A stretch of DNA of 64,000 nt from Clostridium sp. OF09-36 (GTDB lineage Bacteria; Bacillota; Clostridia; Lachnospirales; Lachnospiraceae): positions 1-64,000 of the forward strand of contig NZ_QUMD01000017.1 of the NCBI RefSeq assembly GCF_003481985.1. The letters are read 5' to 3'. The position numbers and the translations under genes were made by a program. The notes beneath the pieces are model-generated. The model saw nothing but the letters and a program-made list of their open reading frames with translations, did not search any database and had not been told where the DNA came from. Of the stretch, positions 9,515 to 17,344 are shown piece after piece (position 1 is the first letter of the stretch; each line of letters begins with the position of its first letter).

Positions 9515-10852
9515 ATGAGCAGATATACAAAAAAAGATATTATCCGCATGGCGGAGGAGGAAGATGTGGAGTTCATCCGCCTTCAGTTTACAGATATTTT
9601 TGGAATGCTGAAAAATGTAGCGATCACGGTAAGCCAGCTGGAAAAGGCATTAAACAACCGCTGCATGTTTGATGGTTCTGCCATAGAAGGATTTGTCCGG
9701 ATCGAGGAATCCGATATGTACCTGTACCCGGATCTGGATACCTTTGCGATTTTTCCGTGGAGACCGCAGCAGGGTAAGGTTGCCCGCCTGATGTGCGATG
9801 TATACCGCCCGAATGGCGAGCCGTTTGAGGGGGACCCGCGTTATGTGTTAAAGAAGGTATTAAAAGAGGCCGCTGATATGGGCTATGAGTTCCACGTGGG
9901 GCCGGAGTGTGAGTTCTTCTTATTCCATACCGATGAGGAAGGAAGACCGACCACCAATACCCACGAAAATGCCAGCTACTTTGATGTAGGTCCGATCGAT
10001 CTGGCTGAAAATGTGCGCCGGGACATTGTCCTGAATCTGGAGGATATGGATATTGAGGTGGAGGCTTCTCACCATGAGATTTCTCCGGCCCAGCATGAGA
10101 TCGATCTGGAATATACCGAAGGCCTGATGGCGGCTGACAATATCATGACCTTTAAAATGGCAGTCAAGACCATTGCAAAGCGTCATGGACTCCATGCAAC
10201 CTTTATGCCGAAGCCAAAGGCTGGCGTAAATGGTTCCGGCATGCACATCAATATGTCTTTGGGCGATGTACACGGCAACAACATGTTTGTGGATGAGAGT
10301 GACAGCCTTGGCCTGAGCAAGGTGGCATACCAGTTTATGGCTGGAATTCTGGCTCACATTAAGGAAATCACGCTTCTGACGAATCCGCTTGTTAATTCTT
10401 ATAAGCGTCTGGTCCCGGGCTATGATGCACCGGTCTGCATTGCCTGGTCTTCCCTGGCAAACCGCAGTGCCCTGATCCGCATCCCGAGCTCCAAGGGTGA
10501 CAGCACCCGCATTGAGCTGCGCTGCCCGGATTCTGCCGTGAACCCGTATCTGGCACTTGCAGCCTGCCTTGCAGCTGGCCTGGATGGCATCAAAAAAGAG
10601 ATGACCCCGCCGCCGAGTGTGGACCGAAACGTGTTTGCCCTGACAGACGAGGAAATCCGCAGCCTTGGTATCGAGCAGCTGCCGCAGACGCTCGGAGAAG
10701 CCATCGATGCCTTTGCCGGCAGTAATTTTGCAAAAGAGCTGCTTGGAAACCACATTTATACCAAATATCTTGAAGCAAAGAATTCAGAGTGGAAGAAATT
10801 CCGTGCAGAGGTAACGGACTGGGAGGTTCAGGAATATTTGTATAAGTTCTGA
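9515..10852 (+). CDS. glnA: glutamine synthetase, type I
   Basis: ATP-dependent ligation of ammonia to glutamate, central to nitrogen assimilation; a cytoplasmic oligomer. The protein has 445 residues, the length of the GSI-alpha form. Motifs: FTDIFGMLKNV at the N-terminus, MFDGSAIEGF, the metal/substrate segment GPECEFFLF, the ATP-binding KPKAGVNGSGMHIN, and SSKGDSTRIELRCPD. The adenylylation-loop Tyr of GSI-beta is not evident, so control is likely transcriptional and by feedback inhibition. The ATG at 9515 after AGGGAGA is chosen over an upstream extension because that extension would translate the hairpin leader. An ANTAR protein gene follows. Confidence 0.94.
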   Translation: MSRYTKKDIIRMAEEEDVEFIRLQFTDIFGMLKNVAITVSQLEKALNNRCMFDGSAIEGFVRIEESDMYLYPDLDTFAIFPWRPQQGKVARLMCDVYRPNGEPFEGDPRYVLKKVLKEAADMGYEFHVGPECEFFLFHTDEEGRPTTNTHENASYFDVGPIDLAENVRRDIVLNLEDMDIEVEASHHEISPAQHEIDLEYTEGLMAADNIMTFKMAVKTIAKRHGLHATFMPKPKAGVNGSGMHINMSLGDVHGNNMFVDESDSLGLSKVAYQFMAGILAHIKEITLLTNPLVNSYKRLVPGYDAPVCIAWSSLANRSALIRIPSSKGDSTRIELRCPDSAVNPYLALAACLAAGLDGIKKEMTPPPSVDRNVFALTDEEIRSLGIEQLPQTLGEAIDAFAGSNFAKELLGNHIYTKYLEAKNSEWKKFRAEVTDWEVQEYLYKF

Positions 10853-10920
10853 TCCGGCCATGTCTGGTTATGGAAACAGCTTTCAGAATCACCGGATAAC
10901 AAAACCTGGAGGTGAGTAGT

Positions 10921-11463
10921 TTGGCGAATATCATTGTGGCATTTTCCAAGCCGGAAGACGCAAAAAGCATAAAAAACATACTGCTGAGAAACGGCTTTCC
11001 AGTGATCGCTGTATGCACCTCCGGAGCGCAGGTACTGTCTCAGCTGGATGATCTAAACAGCGGGATCATTGTGTGCGGTTACCGTCTGACGGATATGCTG
11101 TATTCGGAGCTTCATGACTGCATGAGCCTGGAATTCAGTATGCTGATGATCTCATCCCCAAGCAAATGGTCGGCCGGTACCCCGGAGCAAGTGGTCTGCC
11201 TGCCGATGCCCTTAAAGGTGCATGATCTGGTCGGAACACTGGAGATGATCGTCCAGGCGCAGGAGAGACGCAGAAAGAAGCTGCGCCAGCAGCCGAAGCA
11301 GAGAGATGAGAAGGAGCGGGCCATCATCAACCAGGCGAAGGCCCTTCTTATGGAGCGCAACAACATGACAGAGGAAGAGGCACACCGCTACATACAAAAG
11401 TGCAGCATGGACAGCGGGACCAATATGCTGGAGACGGCCCAGATGGTCATCAGTCTGATGTAA
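10921..11463 (+). CDS. ANTAR domain RNA-binding antiterminator
   Basis: A 180-residue protein with a receiver-like N-terminal half (ANIIVAFSKPEDAKSI, IIVCGYRLTDM) and a C-terminal ANTAR helical domain (residues about 120-178: AIINQAKALLMERNNMTEEE, AHRYIQKCSMD). ANTAR domains bind nascent RNA and prevent terminator formation. The receiver half lacks a convincing phosphoacceptor Asp at the usual strand end, so it may be a pseudo-receiver responding to something other than phosphorylation. TTG at 10921 is the chosen start because GGAGGTGAG lies 6-10 bases upstream, whereas the GTG at 10912 would overlap that ribosome site. It follows glnA closely, making the glnA leader its prime candidate target. 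Confidence 0.85.
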   Translation: MANIIVAFSKPEDAKSIKNILLRNGFPVIAVCTSGAQVLSQLDDLNSGIIVCGYRLTDMLYSELHDCMSLEFSMLMISSPSKWSAGTPEQVVCLPMPLKVHDLVGTLEMIVQAQERRRKKLRQQPKQRDEKERAIINQAKALLMERNNMTEEEAHRYIQKCSMDSGTNMLETAQMVISLM

Positions 11464-11556
11464 GGAGAAGGTGGCAGATCCTGCAAACGTTTTGCGGATG
11501 CTGGCTGTGTCAGACAGATGATTTACAGAAATAAAAAAATACAGTTGGAGGAGTTT

Positions 11557-12372
11557 ATGAAATTTACAAAAATGCAGGGAATCGGAAACGATTACGTCTA
11601 TGTGAACTGTTTTGAGGAGACCGTGGAGGATCCGGCGCGCGTGGCAAAGCTGGTGAGTGAACGTCATTTTGGCATTGGTTCCGATGGCCTGATCCTCATC
11701 TGCCCGTCTGAGGTGGCAGATTGCCGCATGCGGATGTTCAACGAGGATGGCAGTGAGGGCAGTATGTGCGGAAACGGCATCCGCTGCGTCGGAAAATATG
11801 CGTATGATCATGGAATTGTAGACAAGCCGCAGATCTCCGTGGAAACCCTTGGCGGCATCAAATATCTGGATATGCAGGTGGAAAACGGAAAAGTCAAAAC
11901 CGTAAAAGTAGATATGGGGGTTCCCAAACTGACCAGTGAGCTGCCGGAGAAAATCCAGATCGAAGGAAGAATCCTGGAATTTACCGGAATCGATGTGGGA
12001 AATCCGCATGCCGTTTATTATGTCGACGATGTGGACTGCCTGGATTTAGAGAAGATCGGACCGGCTTATGAGATGCATGAGCGCTTCCCGGACCGGGTGA
12101 ACAGTGAGTTTATCCGTGTGATCGACCGGACCCATCTGCAGATGCGTGTCTGGGAGCGGGGTAGCGGGGAAACCTGGGCCTGCGGAACCGGAGCGACGGC
12201 CAGTGCCGTTGCGAGCATGATGCTGGGACTGGTAGAGGATACCGTGGAGGTCCAGCTGATCGGCGGAAACTTAGAGATCACCTGGGACCGCGAGAGCGGA
12301 CATGTGTTTATGACCGGACCGGCGGTGGAGGTATTCTCCGGCGAGATTGATCTGGGGCAGTATGAAAAGTAA
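11557..12372 (+). CDS. dapF: diaminopimelate epimerase
   Basis: Interconverts LL- and meso-diaminopimelate, for lysine and peptidoglycan synthesis. The protein has 271 residues. The two catalytic cysteines sit in MCGNGIRCVGKY and WACGTGATA; GNDYVYV at the N-terminus and ISVETLGGIK are also typical. The ATG at 11557 follows TTGGAGGAG and begins with the family sequence MKFTKMQGIGNDY. Its presence implies meso-DAP peptidoglycan, relevant to the unusual MurE motif further downstream. Confidence 0.94.
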   Translation: MKFTKMQGIGNDYVYVNCFEETVEDPARVAKLVSERHFGIGSDGLILICPSEVADCRMRMFNEDGSEGSMCGNGIRCVGKYAYDHGIVDKPQISVETLGGIKYLDMQVENGKVKTVKVDMGVPKLTSELPEKIQIEGRILEFTGIDVGNPHAVYYVDDVDCLDLEKIGPAYEMHERFPDRVNSEFIRVIDRTHLQMRVWERGSGETWACGTGATASAVASMMLGLVEDTVEVQLIGGNLEITWDRESGHVFMTGPAVEVFSGEIDLGQYEK

Positions 12373-12396
12373 ACAAAGACCTGCCAAAGCACCGGC

Positions 12397-12426
12397 AAAA
12401 TCCCGTTGCCGGGCACATGCGCACGG
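12397..12426. repeat. intergenic palindromic element, copy 12.4 kb
   Basis: The stretch from 12397 shares nearly 20 bases with the copy at 44 kb (one change in AAAATCCYGTTGCCGGGCAC). Short arms CCGT (12403-12406) and ACGG (12423-12426) flank a CATGCGC core. It lies between dapF and the leuS promoter. Confidence 0.45.
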
Positions 12427-12446
12427 AAGCATGACGAAATCCACCC

Positions 12447-12475
12447 TTGACACAGATTTCCAATTATGCTAAATT
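12447..12475 (+). promoter_or_regulatory. promoter of leuS
   Basis: TTGACA (12447-12452) and TAAATT (12470-12475) are 17 bases apart, placed directly before the T-box leader. Confidence 0.75.
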
Positions 12476-12481
12476 AAAAGG

Positions 12482-12822
12482 CATGGAAATGTTACCGTTC
12501 GTTTCTATGAATAGTAACGGAAAATGCAATGAAGGGAAAAAGTATGCGTGACGGACTTTTCAGAGAGCTGCCGGAAGGTGCAAGACAGTAAGAATGTGCG
12601 CAGAAACTGGTCTCGGAGCAGCCCGCCGAACCCTTTTCGTTTCGTAATGGTTTCGTATTCATACCGTTGCGTTTCTAGTGGAAAGTAGGCCGGGACGGAC
12701 ATCCGCCGTTATCGGATCAAAAGCGCATGCGAAAGCATGAAGCAGAGTGGTACCGCGTAAGGATCAAAAGCGAAAGAATATCCTGCGTCTCTGACACTAA
12801 GTCCAGAGGCGCATTTTTTATT
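12482..12822 (+). promoter_or_regulatory. T-box leader controlling leuS
   Basis: The 340-base leader has the hallmark T-box sequence AGAGTGGTACCGCG at 12744-12757, an AGAGAGCTGCCGG element of stem I near 12564, and a terminator (GCGTCTCTG 12785-12793 pairing with CAGAGGCGC 12804-12812, then a T run). T-boxes read the charging state of a tRNA and permit readthrough when it is uncharged. A CTC triplet at 12612-12614 could be the leucine specifier; the downstream leuS gene makes leucine the expected amino acid. Specifier placement is inferred without folding. Confidence 0.92.
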
Positions 12823-12859
12823 GCTTTCATTCCTTAAAAAGCAATCAGGAGGAAGAATC

Positions 12860-15271
12860 ATGGCAAGTTACAACCATAGCGCTATTGAGAAAAAGTGGCG
12901 TGAAAACTGGGAGAAAAACCCGATCAATGTCAATGACGGCAAAAAGCCGAAATATTACTGCCTGGATATGTTCCCGTATCCGTCCGGCAGCGGACTTCAT
13001 GTAGGTCACTGGAGAGGCTACGTTATCTCCGACGTATGGAGCCGTTACCAGATGTTAAAGGGCCATTATGTCATCCATCCGATGGGCTGGGACGCATTTG
13101 GTCTTCCGGCAGAGAACTATGCGATCAAGATGGGCGTTCATCCGGCAAAATCTACCGCTGAGAACATCAAGAACATCAAACGCCAGATCAACGAGATCGC
13201 AGCAATTTACGACTGGGATATGGAAGTAAATACTACCGATCCGGAGTTCTACAAATGGACCCAGTGGATCTTTGTACAGATGTTCAAGAAAGGCCTTGCT
13301 TACGAGAAAGAGTTCCCGATCAACTGGTGCCCATCCTGTAAGACCGGTCTGGCAAACGAGGAAGTAGTAAACGGTTGCTGCGAGCGCTGTGGTTCCCCGG
13401 TTACCAAGAAGAACCTGCGTCAGTGGATGTTAAAGATTACCGCTTATGCGGACCGTCTCTTAAACGATCTGGACAAGCTTGACTGGCCGGAGAAGGTGAA
13501 AAAGATGCAGAGCGAGTGGATCGGCAAATCCTACGGTGCTGAGGTTGATTTCCAGGTTGAGGGAAGAGATGAGAAGATCACTGTTTACACCACCCGCCCG
13601 GATACCCTGCACGGAGCTACTTTCATGGTACTGGCTCCGGAGCATGCTATGGCAAAGAGCCTGGCTACCGACGAGACCAGAGAGACTGTTGAGAAATACA
13701 TCTTCGATTCTTCCATGCGTTCCAACGTAGACCGTATGCAGGACAAAGAGAAGACCGGCGTATTCACCGGAAGCTATGCGATCAACCCGTTAAACGGTGC
13801 AAAGGTTCCGATCTGGCTGTCCGACTATGTACTGGCAGATTACGGTACCGGCGCGATCATGTGCGTACCAGCTCACGATGACCGTGACTTCGAGTTCGCT
13901 AAGAAGTTTAACATCCCGATCATCCAGGTTATCGCAAAAGACGGCAAAGAGATTGAGAACATGACCGAGGCTTATACCGAGGCATCCGGCACCATGATCA
14001 ACTCCGGCGACTGGAACGGTATGGAGTCTTCCGTACTGAAGAAAGAAGCTCCGGAAATGATCGAGAAGATGGGCTTTGGTAAGAAGACTGTCAACTACAA
14101 GCTGCGTGACTGGGTATTCTCCAGACAGCGTTACTGGGGTGAGCCGATCCCGATCGTTCACTGCCCGAAGTGCGGCAACGTAGCGGTTCCGGAAGAGGAG
14201 CTTCCGTTACGTCTTCCGGAGGTTGAGAGTTATCAGCCGACCGGTACCGGTGAGTCACCGCTTGCTGCCATCGATGAGTGGGTAAACTGCAAGTGCCCGC
14301 AGTGCGGAGGACCGGCAAAGAGAGAGACCAATACCATGCCGCAGTGGGCTGGTTCTTCCTGGTACTTCCTGCGTTATGTGGACAACCACAACGACAAAGA
14401 GCTGGTTTCCAAAGAGAAGGCTGATAAGTATCTGCCGGTTGATATGTACATCGGCGGCGTAGAGCATGCAGTGCTGCATCTTCTCTACTCCCGTTTCTAC
14501 ACCAAGTTCCTGCACGACATCGGAGTCGTAGATTTCGATGAGCCGTTCAAGAAGCTGTTCAACCAGGGTATGATCAATGGTAAGAATGGTATCAAGATGA
14601 GTAAGTCCAAAGGAAACGTGGTTTCCCCGGATGACCTCGTAAGAGATTACGGCTGTGACGCACTGAGAATGTATGAGCTGTTCGTAGGACCGCCGGAACT
14701 GGATGCAGAGTGGGATGACCGCGGTATCGAGGGTGTTTCCCGTTTCTTAAGCCGTTTCTGGAACCTGGTTCAGGACAGCAAGGATAAAGAGGTAGCTGAG
14801 ACCAAAGAGATGGTTCGTCTGCGTCATAAACTGGTATTCGATATCGAGCAGCGTTTCAACCAGTTCAGCTTAAATACTGTGGTATCCGGTTTCATGGAGT
14901 ACAACAACAAGCTGATCGAGCTGGCGAAGAAGACCGGCGGTATCGATAAAGAGACCTTAAAGACTTTCACTGTTTTACTTGCTCCGTTTGCACCGCATAT
15001 CGGCGAGGAAATCTGGCAGGAGCTCGGCGGCACCGACAGCGTATTCCACGCTCAGTGGCCGGAGTGCGACGAGGAAGCCATGAAGGATGATGAGATTTCC
15101 ATCGGTGTTCAGGTCAACGGTAAGGCAAGAGGCGTTGTGACCATTCCGGCAGACGCTTCCAAAGAGGTTGCCCTTGCAGCAGCAAAAGAGGCTGTTGCAG
15201 ACAAGATCACCGGAACCATCGTAAAAGAAATCTACGTACCGGGCAAGATCATCAACATCGTTTGCAAATAA
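12860..15271 (+). CDS. leuS: leucyl-tRNA synthetase
   Basis: Class I aminoacyl-tRNA synthetase charging tRNA-Leu, 803 residues. The HIGH-like motif is GLHVGHWRGY and the KMSKS loop is KMSKSKGNV. Zinc-type CxxC pairs (WCPSCK, CPKCG, CPQCG) and the CP1 editing domain (TTRPDTLHGATF, CVPAHDDRDFEFAKKF) are present, followed by the anticodon-binding domain. The ATG at 12860 follows CAGGAGGAAG. Codon use is strongly biased, as for a highly expressed gene. Expression is controlled by the T-box leader, and a strong terminator follows. Confidence 0.97.
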   Translation: MASYNHSAIEKKWRENWEKNPINVNDGKKPKYYCLDMFPYPSGSGLHVGHWRGYVISDVWSRYQMLKGHYVIHPMGWDAFGLPAENYAIKMGVHPAKSTAENIKNIKRQINEIAAIYDWDMEVNTTDPEFYKWTQWIFVQMFKKGLAYEKEFPINWCPSCKTGLANEEVVNGCCERCGSPVTKKNLRQWMLKITAYADRLLNDLDKLDWPEKVKKMQSEWIGKSYGAEVDFQVEGRDEKITVYTTRPDTLHGATFMVLAPEHAMAKSLATDETRETVEKYIFDSSMRSNVDRMQDKEKTGVFTGSYAINPLNGAKVPIWLSDYVLADYGTGAIMCVPAHDDRDFEFAKKFNIPIIQVIAKDGKEIENMTEAYTEASGTMINSGDWNGMESSVLKKEAPEMIEKMGFGKKTVNYKLRDWVFSRQRYWGEPIPIVHCPKCGNVAVPEEELPLRLPEVESYQPTGTGESPLAAIDEWVNCKCPQCGGPAKRETNTMPQWAGSSWYFLRYVDNHNDKELVSKEKADKYLPVDMYIGGVEHAVLHLLYSRFYTKFLHDIGVVDFDEPFKKLFNQGMINGKNGIKMSKSKGNVVSPDDLVRDYGCDALRMYELFVGPPELDAEWDDRGIEGVSRFLSRFWNLVQDSKDKEVAETKEMVRLRHKLVFDIEQRFNQFSLNTVVSGFMEYNNKLIELAKKTGGIDKETLKTFTVLLAPFAPHIGEEIWQELGGTDSVFHAQWPECDEEAMKDDEISIGVQVNGKARGVVTIPADASKEVALAAAKEAVADKITGTIVKEIYVPGKIINIVCK

Positions 15272-15280
15272 GAATTTCGA

Positions 15281-15317
15281 AAATGGCTGTCAGGAGGACC
15301 TGGCAGCCATTTTTTTT
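15281..15317 (+). terminator. terminator after leuS
   Basis: AAATGGCTG (15281-15289) pairs with CAGCCATTT (15304-15312), followed by a run of T. It overlaps the end of the converging minus-strand gene. Confidence 0.85.
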
Positions 15318-15577
15318 GCGAGGATATGCAGCATTTCAATCTTCTTTTTTTCATCGGGAGGCATATTTGCCGTGATGATGGAAACCAGAAGCTCCGTTTC
15401 TGCATCAGTGAAAGAAATGCGCTTCTTTTTTGCATCCGCCTGAAGGGAGAGCAGGACTGGGAGAAGCTGTTCTTTTGACTGGGAAGAGAGCTGCTTTGCA
15501 AGGGCTTCTATGTACTGCAGCTTGACCGGGTCCATATTTGCAAGTCTTGGATCATTTTTCCATTCACCTGTGTTCAT
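15290..15577 (-). CDS. hypothetical small protein, second of a pair
   Basis: I do not recognise a named family. The 95-residue protein starts MNTGEWKNDPRLANMD behind a strong AAGGAGG, which supports real translation. It is predicted to be helical and charged, with no signal peptide or membrane segment. It shares with the upstream minus-strand neighbour a 'DPRL' motif near the N-terminus and a similar length, so the two could be distant paralogues. It converges on leuS and shares its terminator region. An ATG further upstream would overlap the neighbour's end and lacks a ribosome site. Confidence 0.65.
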   Translation of the reverse strand: MNTGEWKNDPRLANMDPVKLQYIEALAKQLSSQSKEQLLPVLLSLQADAKKKRISFTDAETELLVSIITANMPPDEKKKIEMLHILAKKMAARSS

Positions 15578-15617
15578 AATACCTCCTTGATGATCTGAAA
15601 ATTTTCCAGCATCTCGA

Positions 15618-15902
15618 TCATTTCCCGTCCTTCGGACTGGCATACGGTTTGATGATCTGCAAAAGCTGCATGGGAGTTGTGGGCTTTGGGGCAGAAGGAG
15701 AGAGCCCCATGGCAGAGACCTCTTCTTCCTCGAAGATGGACTGTGCCCGTTTTACCTCCTGAACCTTTACAAAGAGAGAGAAGACCCGCTGCTGTGCAAC
15801 TGGAAGATAGGGAATGGCAGCCTTTAACATCTGCAGCCTGGGGTCCGCTGTTAAATAATCAAAGTCCGTCATTTTGAACTGGTTTTCATTCTTTTCATTC
15901 AT
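15618..15902 (-). CDS. hypothetical small protein, first of a pair
   Basis: A 94-residue protein of unknown function starting MNEKNENQFKMTDFDYL; AAGGG precedes the ATG. It contains a 'TADPRLQMLKAAIPYLP' segment reminiscent of the next gene downstream on this strand, then a helical part ending in a Pro/Ser-rich stretch (SPSAPKPTTP). No membrane segment or signal is visible. It lies 40 bases before the second gene and probably forms a two-gene operon with it. A palindromic repeat (15917-15951) sits just upstream. Confidence 0.65.
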   Translation of the reverse strand: MNEKNENQFKMTDFDYLTADPRLQMLKAAIPYLPVAQQRVFSLFVKVQEVKRAQSIFEEEEVSAMGLSPSAPKPTTPMQLLQIIKPYASPKDGK

Positions 15903-15916
15903 AAAAGAACCCTTGT

Positions 15917-15951
15917 GTTGCTGTATGCACAATGCGTGAACGAACAGCAAC
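15917..15951. repeat. intergenic palindromic element, copy 15.9 kb
   Basis: Perfect 8-bp arms GTTGCTGT (15917-15924) and ACAGCAAC (15944-15951) enclose a core containing AATGCGTGAAC. The core recurs in other intergenic palindromes of the window. Confidence 0.6.
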
Positions 15952-16119
15952 GTCCTTGTCTTTTTGAAACAGTATATGCAGTGGAATCCCATATCATGCG
16001 GAAGCATACGTGCATATCATAGAGTAGAAGAGAAACTGACCTGAACTGGATGAAGCATGATTGTTTATGTTTTGCGCAGGCAATCAGAAAGAATCCGGTC
16101 CAGGAGCCGGAGTGATGGA

Positions 16120-16272
16120 ATGAAAACGAGACTGATCATAGATGGAAATGCAGTATATGAGATTGATGAAGAGTGTGAAGCCTGTCTGCGTGGACGGAAA
16201 CTATTTCTGGAAGAAGAGAAGCAGAAAGAAAAAGTGAAGGAAAAAGAACAAAATAAAGAAGAACAAAAATAA
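16120..16272 (+). CDS. hypothetical small charged protein
   Basis: A 50-residue product beginning MKTRLIIDGNAVYEIDEECE and ending in a Lys/Glu-rich tail that should form a charged helix. A start at 16120 is favoured because GGAG precedes it and the compact beta-like opening is protein-like; upstream in-frame codons read as Arg/Ser-rich noise. I do not recognise a characterised family. It is convergent with the cysteine-rich gene on the other strand. Moderately confident that it is a gene, with no functional assignment. Confidence 0.5.
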   Translation: MKTRLIIDGNAVYEIDEECEACLRGRKLFLEEEKQKEKVKEKEQNKEEQK

Positions 16273-16292
16273 AGAAGAGGATAAGGACCGTT

Positions 16293-16329
16293 AAAAAAGC
16301 TTCCCCACCAGTCCGGGAGGGGAAGCTTT
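16293..16329 (-). terminator. terminator of the cysteine-rich gene
   Basis: AAAGCTTCCCC (16296-16306) pairs with GGGGAAGCTTT (16319-16329). Read on the minus strand the stem is followed by a T run, so it ends the leftward transcript; it may also act weakly in the other direction. Confidence 0.8.
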
Positions 16330-16439
16330 GAGAGCGCTGTGTCCGCATGCGTGTCGTGTCAGGCAGTGCATGCTGGCATTACGCCCGCATACGTCTCAGA
16401 GCGCGTTTATTGTCATAGTTCCTGCATATGCGAAAGATA

Positions 16440-16664
16440 CTAGCAGAATCCTCCACATCCGCCATTGCCGCCGCCACAGCAGCATAACAGCAGGATGATC
16501 CAGATCCAGTTACAGCCGTTATTATGTTCGCATCCGCATCCGGAACCAAATCCGCTGCCGCCACAGCAGCATAAGATCAGGATCAGCCAGATAATGTTAC
16601 AGCCATTTCCTCCTGAATTACAGTCACATCCACATCCACAGTTTGTTGCAGCCAGATCGCTCAT
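16440..16664 (-). CDS. cysteine/glycine-rich small protein (HCB-type)
   Basis: A 74-residue protein, MSDLAATNCGCGCD at the start, with at least 17 Cys and many Gly. Two short hydrophobic segments (IIWLILILCCC and WIWIILLLCCC) are separated by a Cys/Gly/Asn-rich linker; the two halves look like an internal duplication. It resembles the 'chorion class high-cysteine HCB' proteins annotated in Lachnospiraceae, whose function is not established to my knowledge. A strong GGAGG precedes the start and a terminator follows, so it is a real monocistronic gene. Metal binding or surface/spore structure are possible roles but unproven. Confidence 0.8.
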   Translation of the reverse strand: MSDLAATNCGCGCDCNSGGNGCNIIWLILILCCCGGSGFGSGCGCEHNNGCNWIWIILLLCCCGGGNGGCGGFC

Positions 16665-16763
16665 ATGAAAAGCCTCCGAAAAGATATTTACAATCCATCA
16701 TATGAGATGTGGCCTGTCACTGTTTCCGGTTTTGCGAAAACAATTTAGCTTTTTGGATTCTGC

Positions 16764-16800
16764 AAAAAAACGGCACCGCCATAGAAATGCGGTGCCGTTT
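16764..16800 (-). terminator. terminator of the small minus-strand gene
   Basis: ACGGCACCGC (16770-16779) pairs with GCGGTGCCGT (16789-16798). On the minus strand a T run follows, ending the leftward gene at 16808. Confidence 0.85.
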
Positions 16801-16807
16801 GTAAAAA

Positions 16808-17044
16808 TTATTCGCCCTGATACATATATTTGATCAGACGGTCAATATCTTCTTTGTCCTGGGCAACAATGTCGAGCTCTTTGATATAGCCGTTGGAGAA
16901 TATGGTTGCCATGGAAAGATACTGGGACAGCTTGGATTTTAAGTTGATGCGGTCACCTTCCGGAGATACCAGCTCAACCGGTCCTTTGCACTGATCGATG
17001 ATTTTGAAGAAGCTTTCTACGTCGTTGATATTCTGAATTTTCAT
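16808..17044 (-). CDS. conserved small protein of unknown function
   Basis: A 78-residue protein starting MKIQNINDVESFFKIIDQ, preceded by AGGAGGGATCC. It has a mixed helix/strand pattern, with the segment GDRINLKSKLSQYLSMATIF in the middle and an acidic end. I recall similar short proteins in related Clostridia, sometimes labelled as a poly(A) polymerase without good reason; nothing here resembles that enzyme. No Cys, signal or membrane segment. It is probably monocistronic, and its promoter must lie in the AT-rich region shared with the divergent VanW gene. Confidence 0.75.
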   Translation of the reverse strand: MKIQNINDVESFFKIIDQCKGPVELVSPEGDRINLKSKLSQYLSMATIFSNGYIKELDIVAQDKEDIDRLIKYMYQGE

Positions 17045-17344
17045 TTAGGATCCCTCCTATGTGCTTTTACTTACTTGGTTATCTTTTTGACAAGCAAAAG
17101 TATAGCAAAACTTTAACAATCCTGCAATTGCCAGAATTTCCAAAAATGTACGGAAATAAATACAGATTCAATGCAGAAATACAAGAAATGCCGTGCTGGG
17201 AAGGGAAAATTACCGTCAAAAAATATAATAAAAAATTCCTTGTTTTTTCTAAAAATTAGTGGTTCTTTTTTTGAACGGATATGTTATACTGTCTTAGTGC
17301 GTTATGAGCGTAAAGATTATTATAGAAGAAACACAGGTGAAATC
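17045..17344. promoter_or_regulatory. divergent AT-rich promoter region
   Basis: The 300 bases between the minus-strand small gene and the VanW gene are AT-rich and carry no convincing gene. TATACT at 17285-17290 is a likely -10 box for the VanW gene, but its -35 is weak. No riboswitch or operator is recognised. Confidence 0.4.

Noticed and set aside
9920..10753. Long minus-strand frame opposite glnA
   Set aside because: It is an antisense shadow of a conserved gene with no family features.
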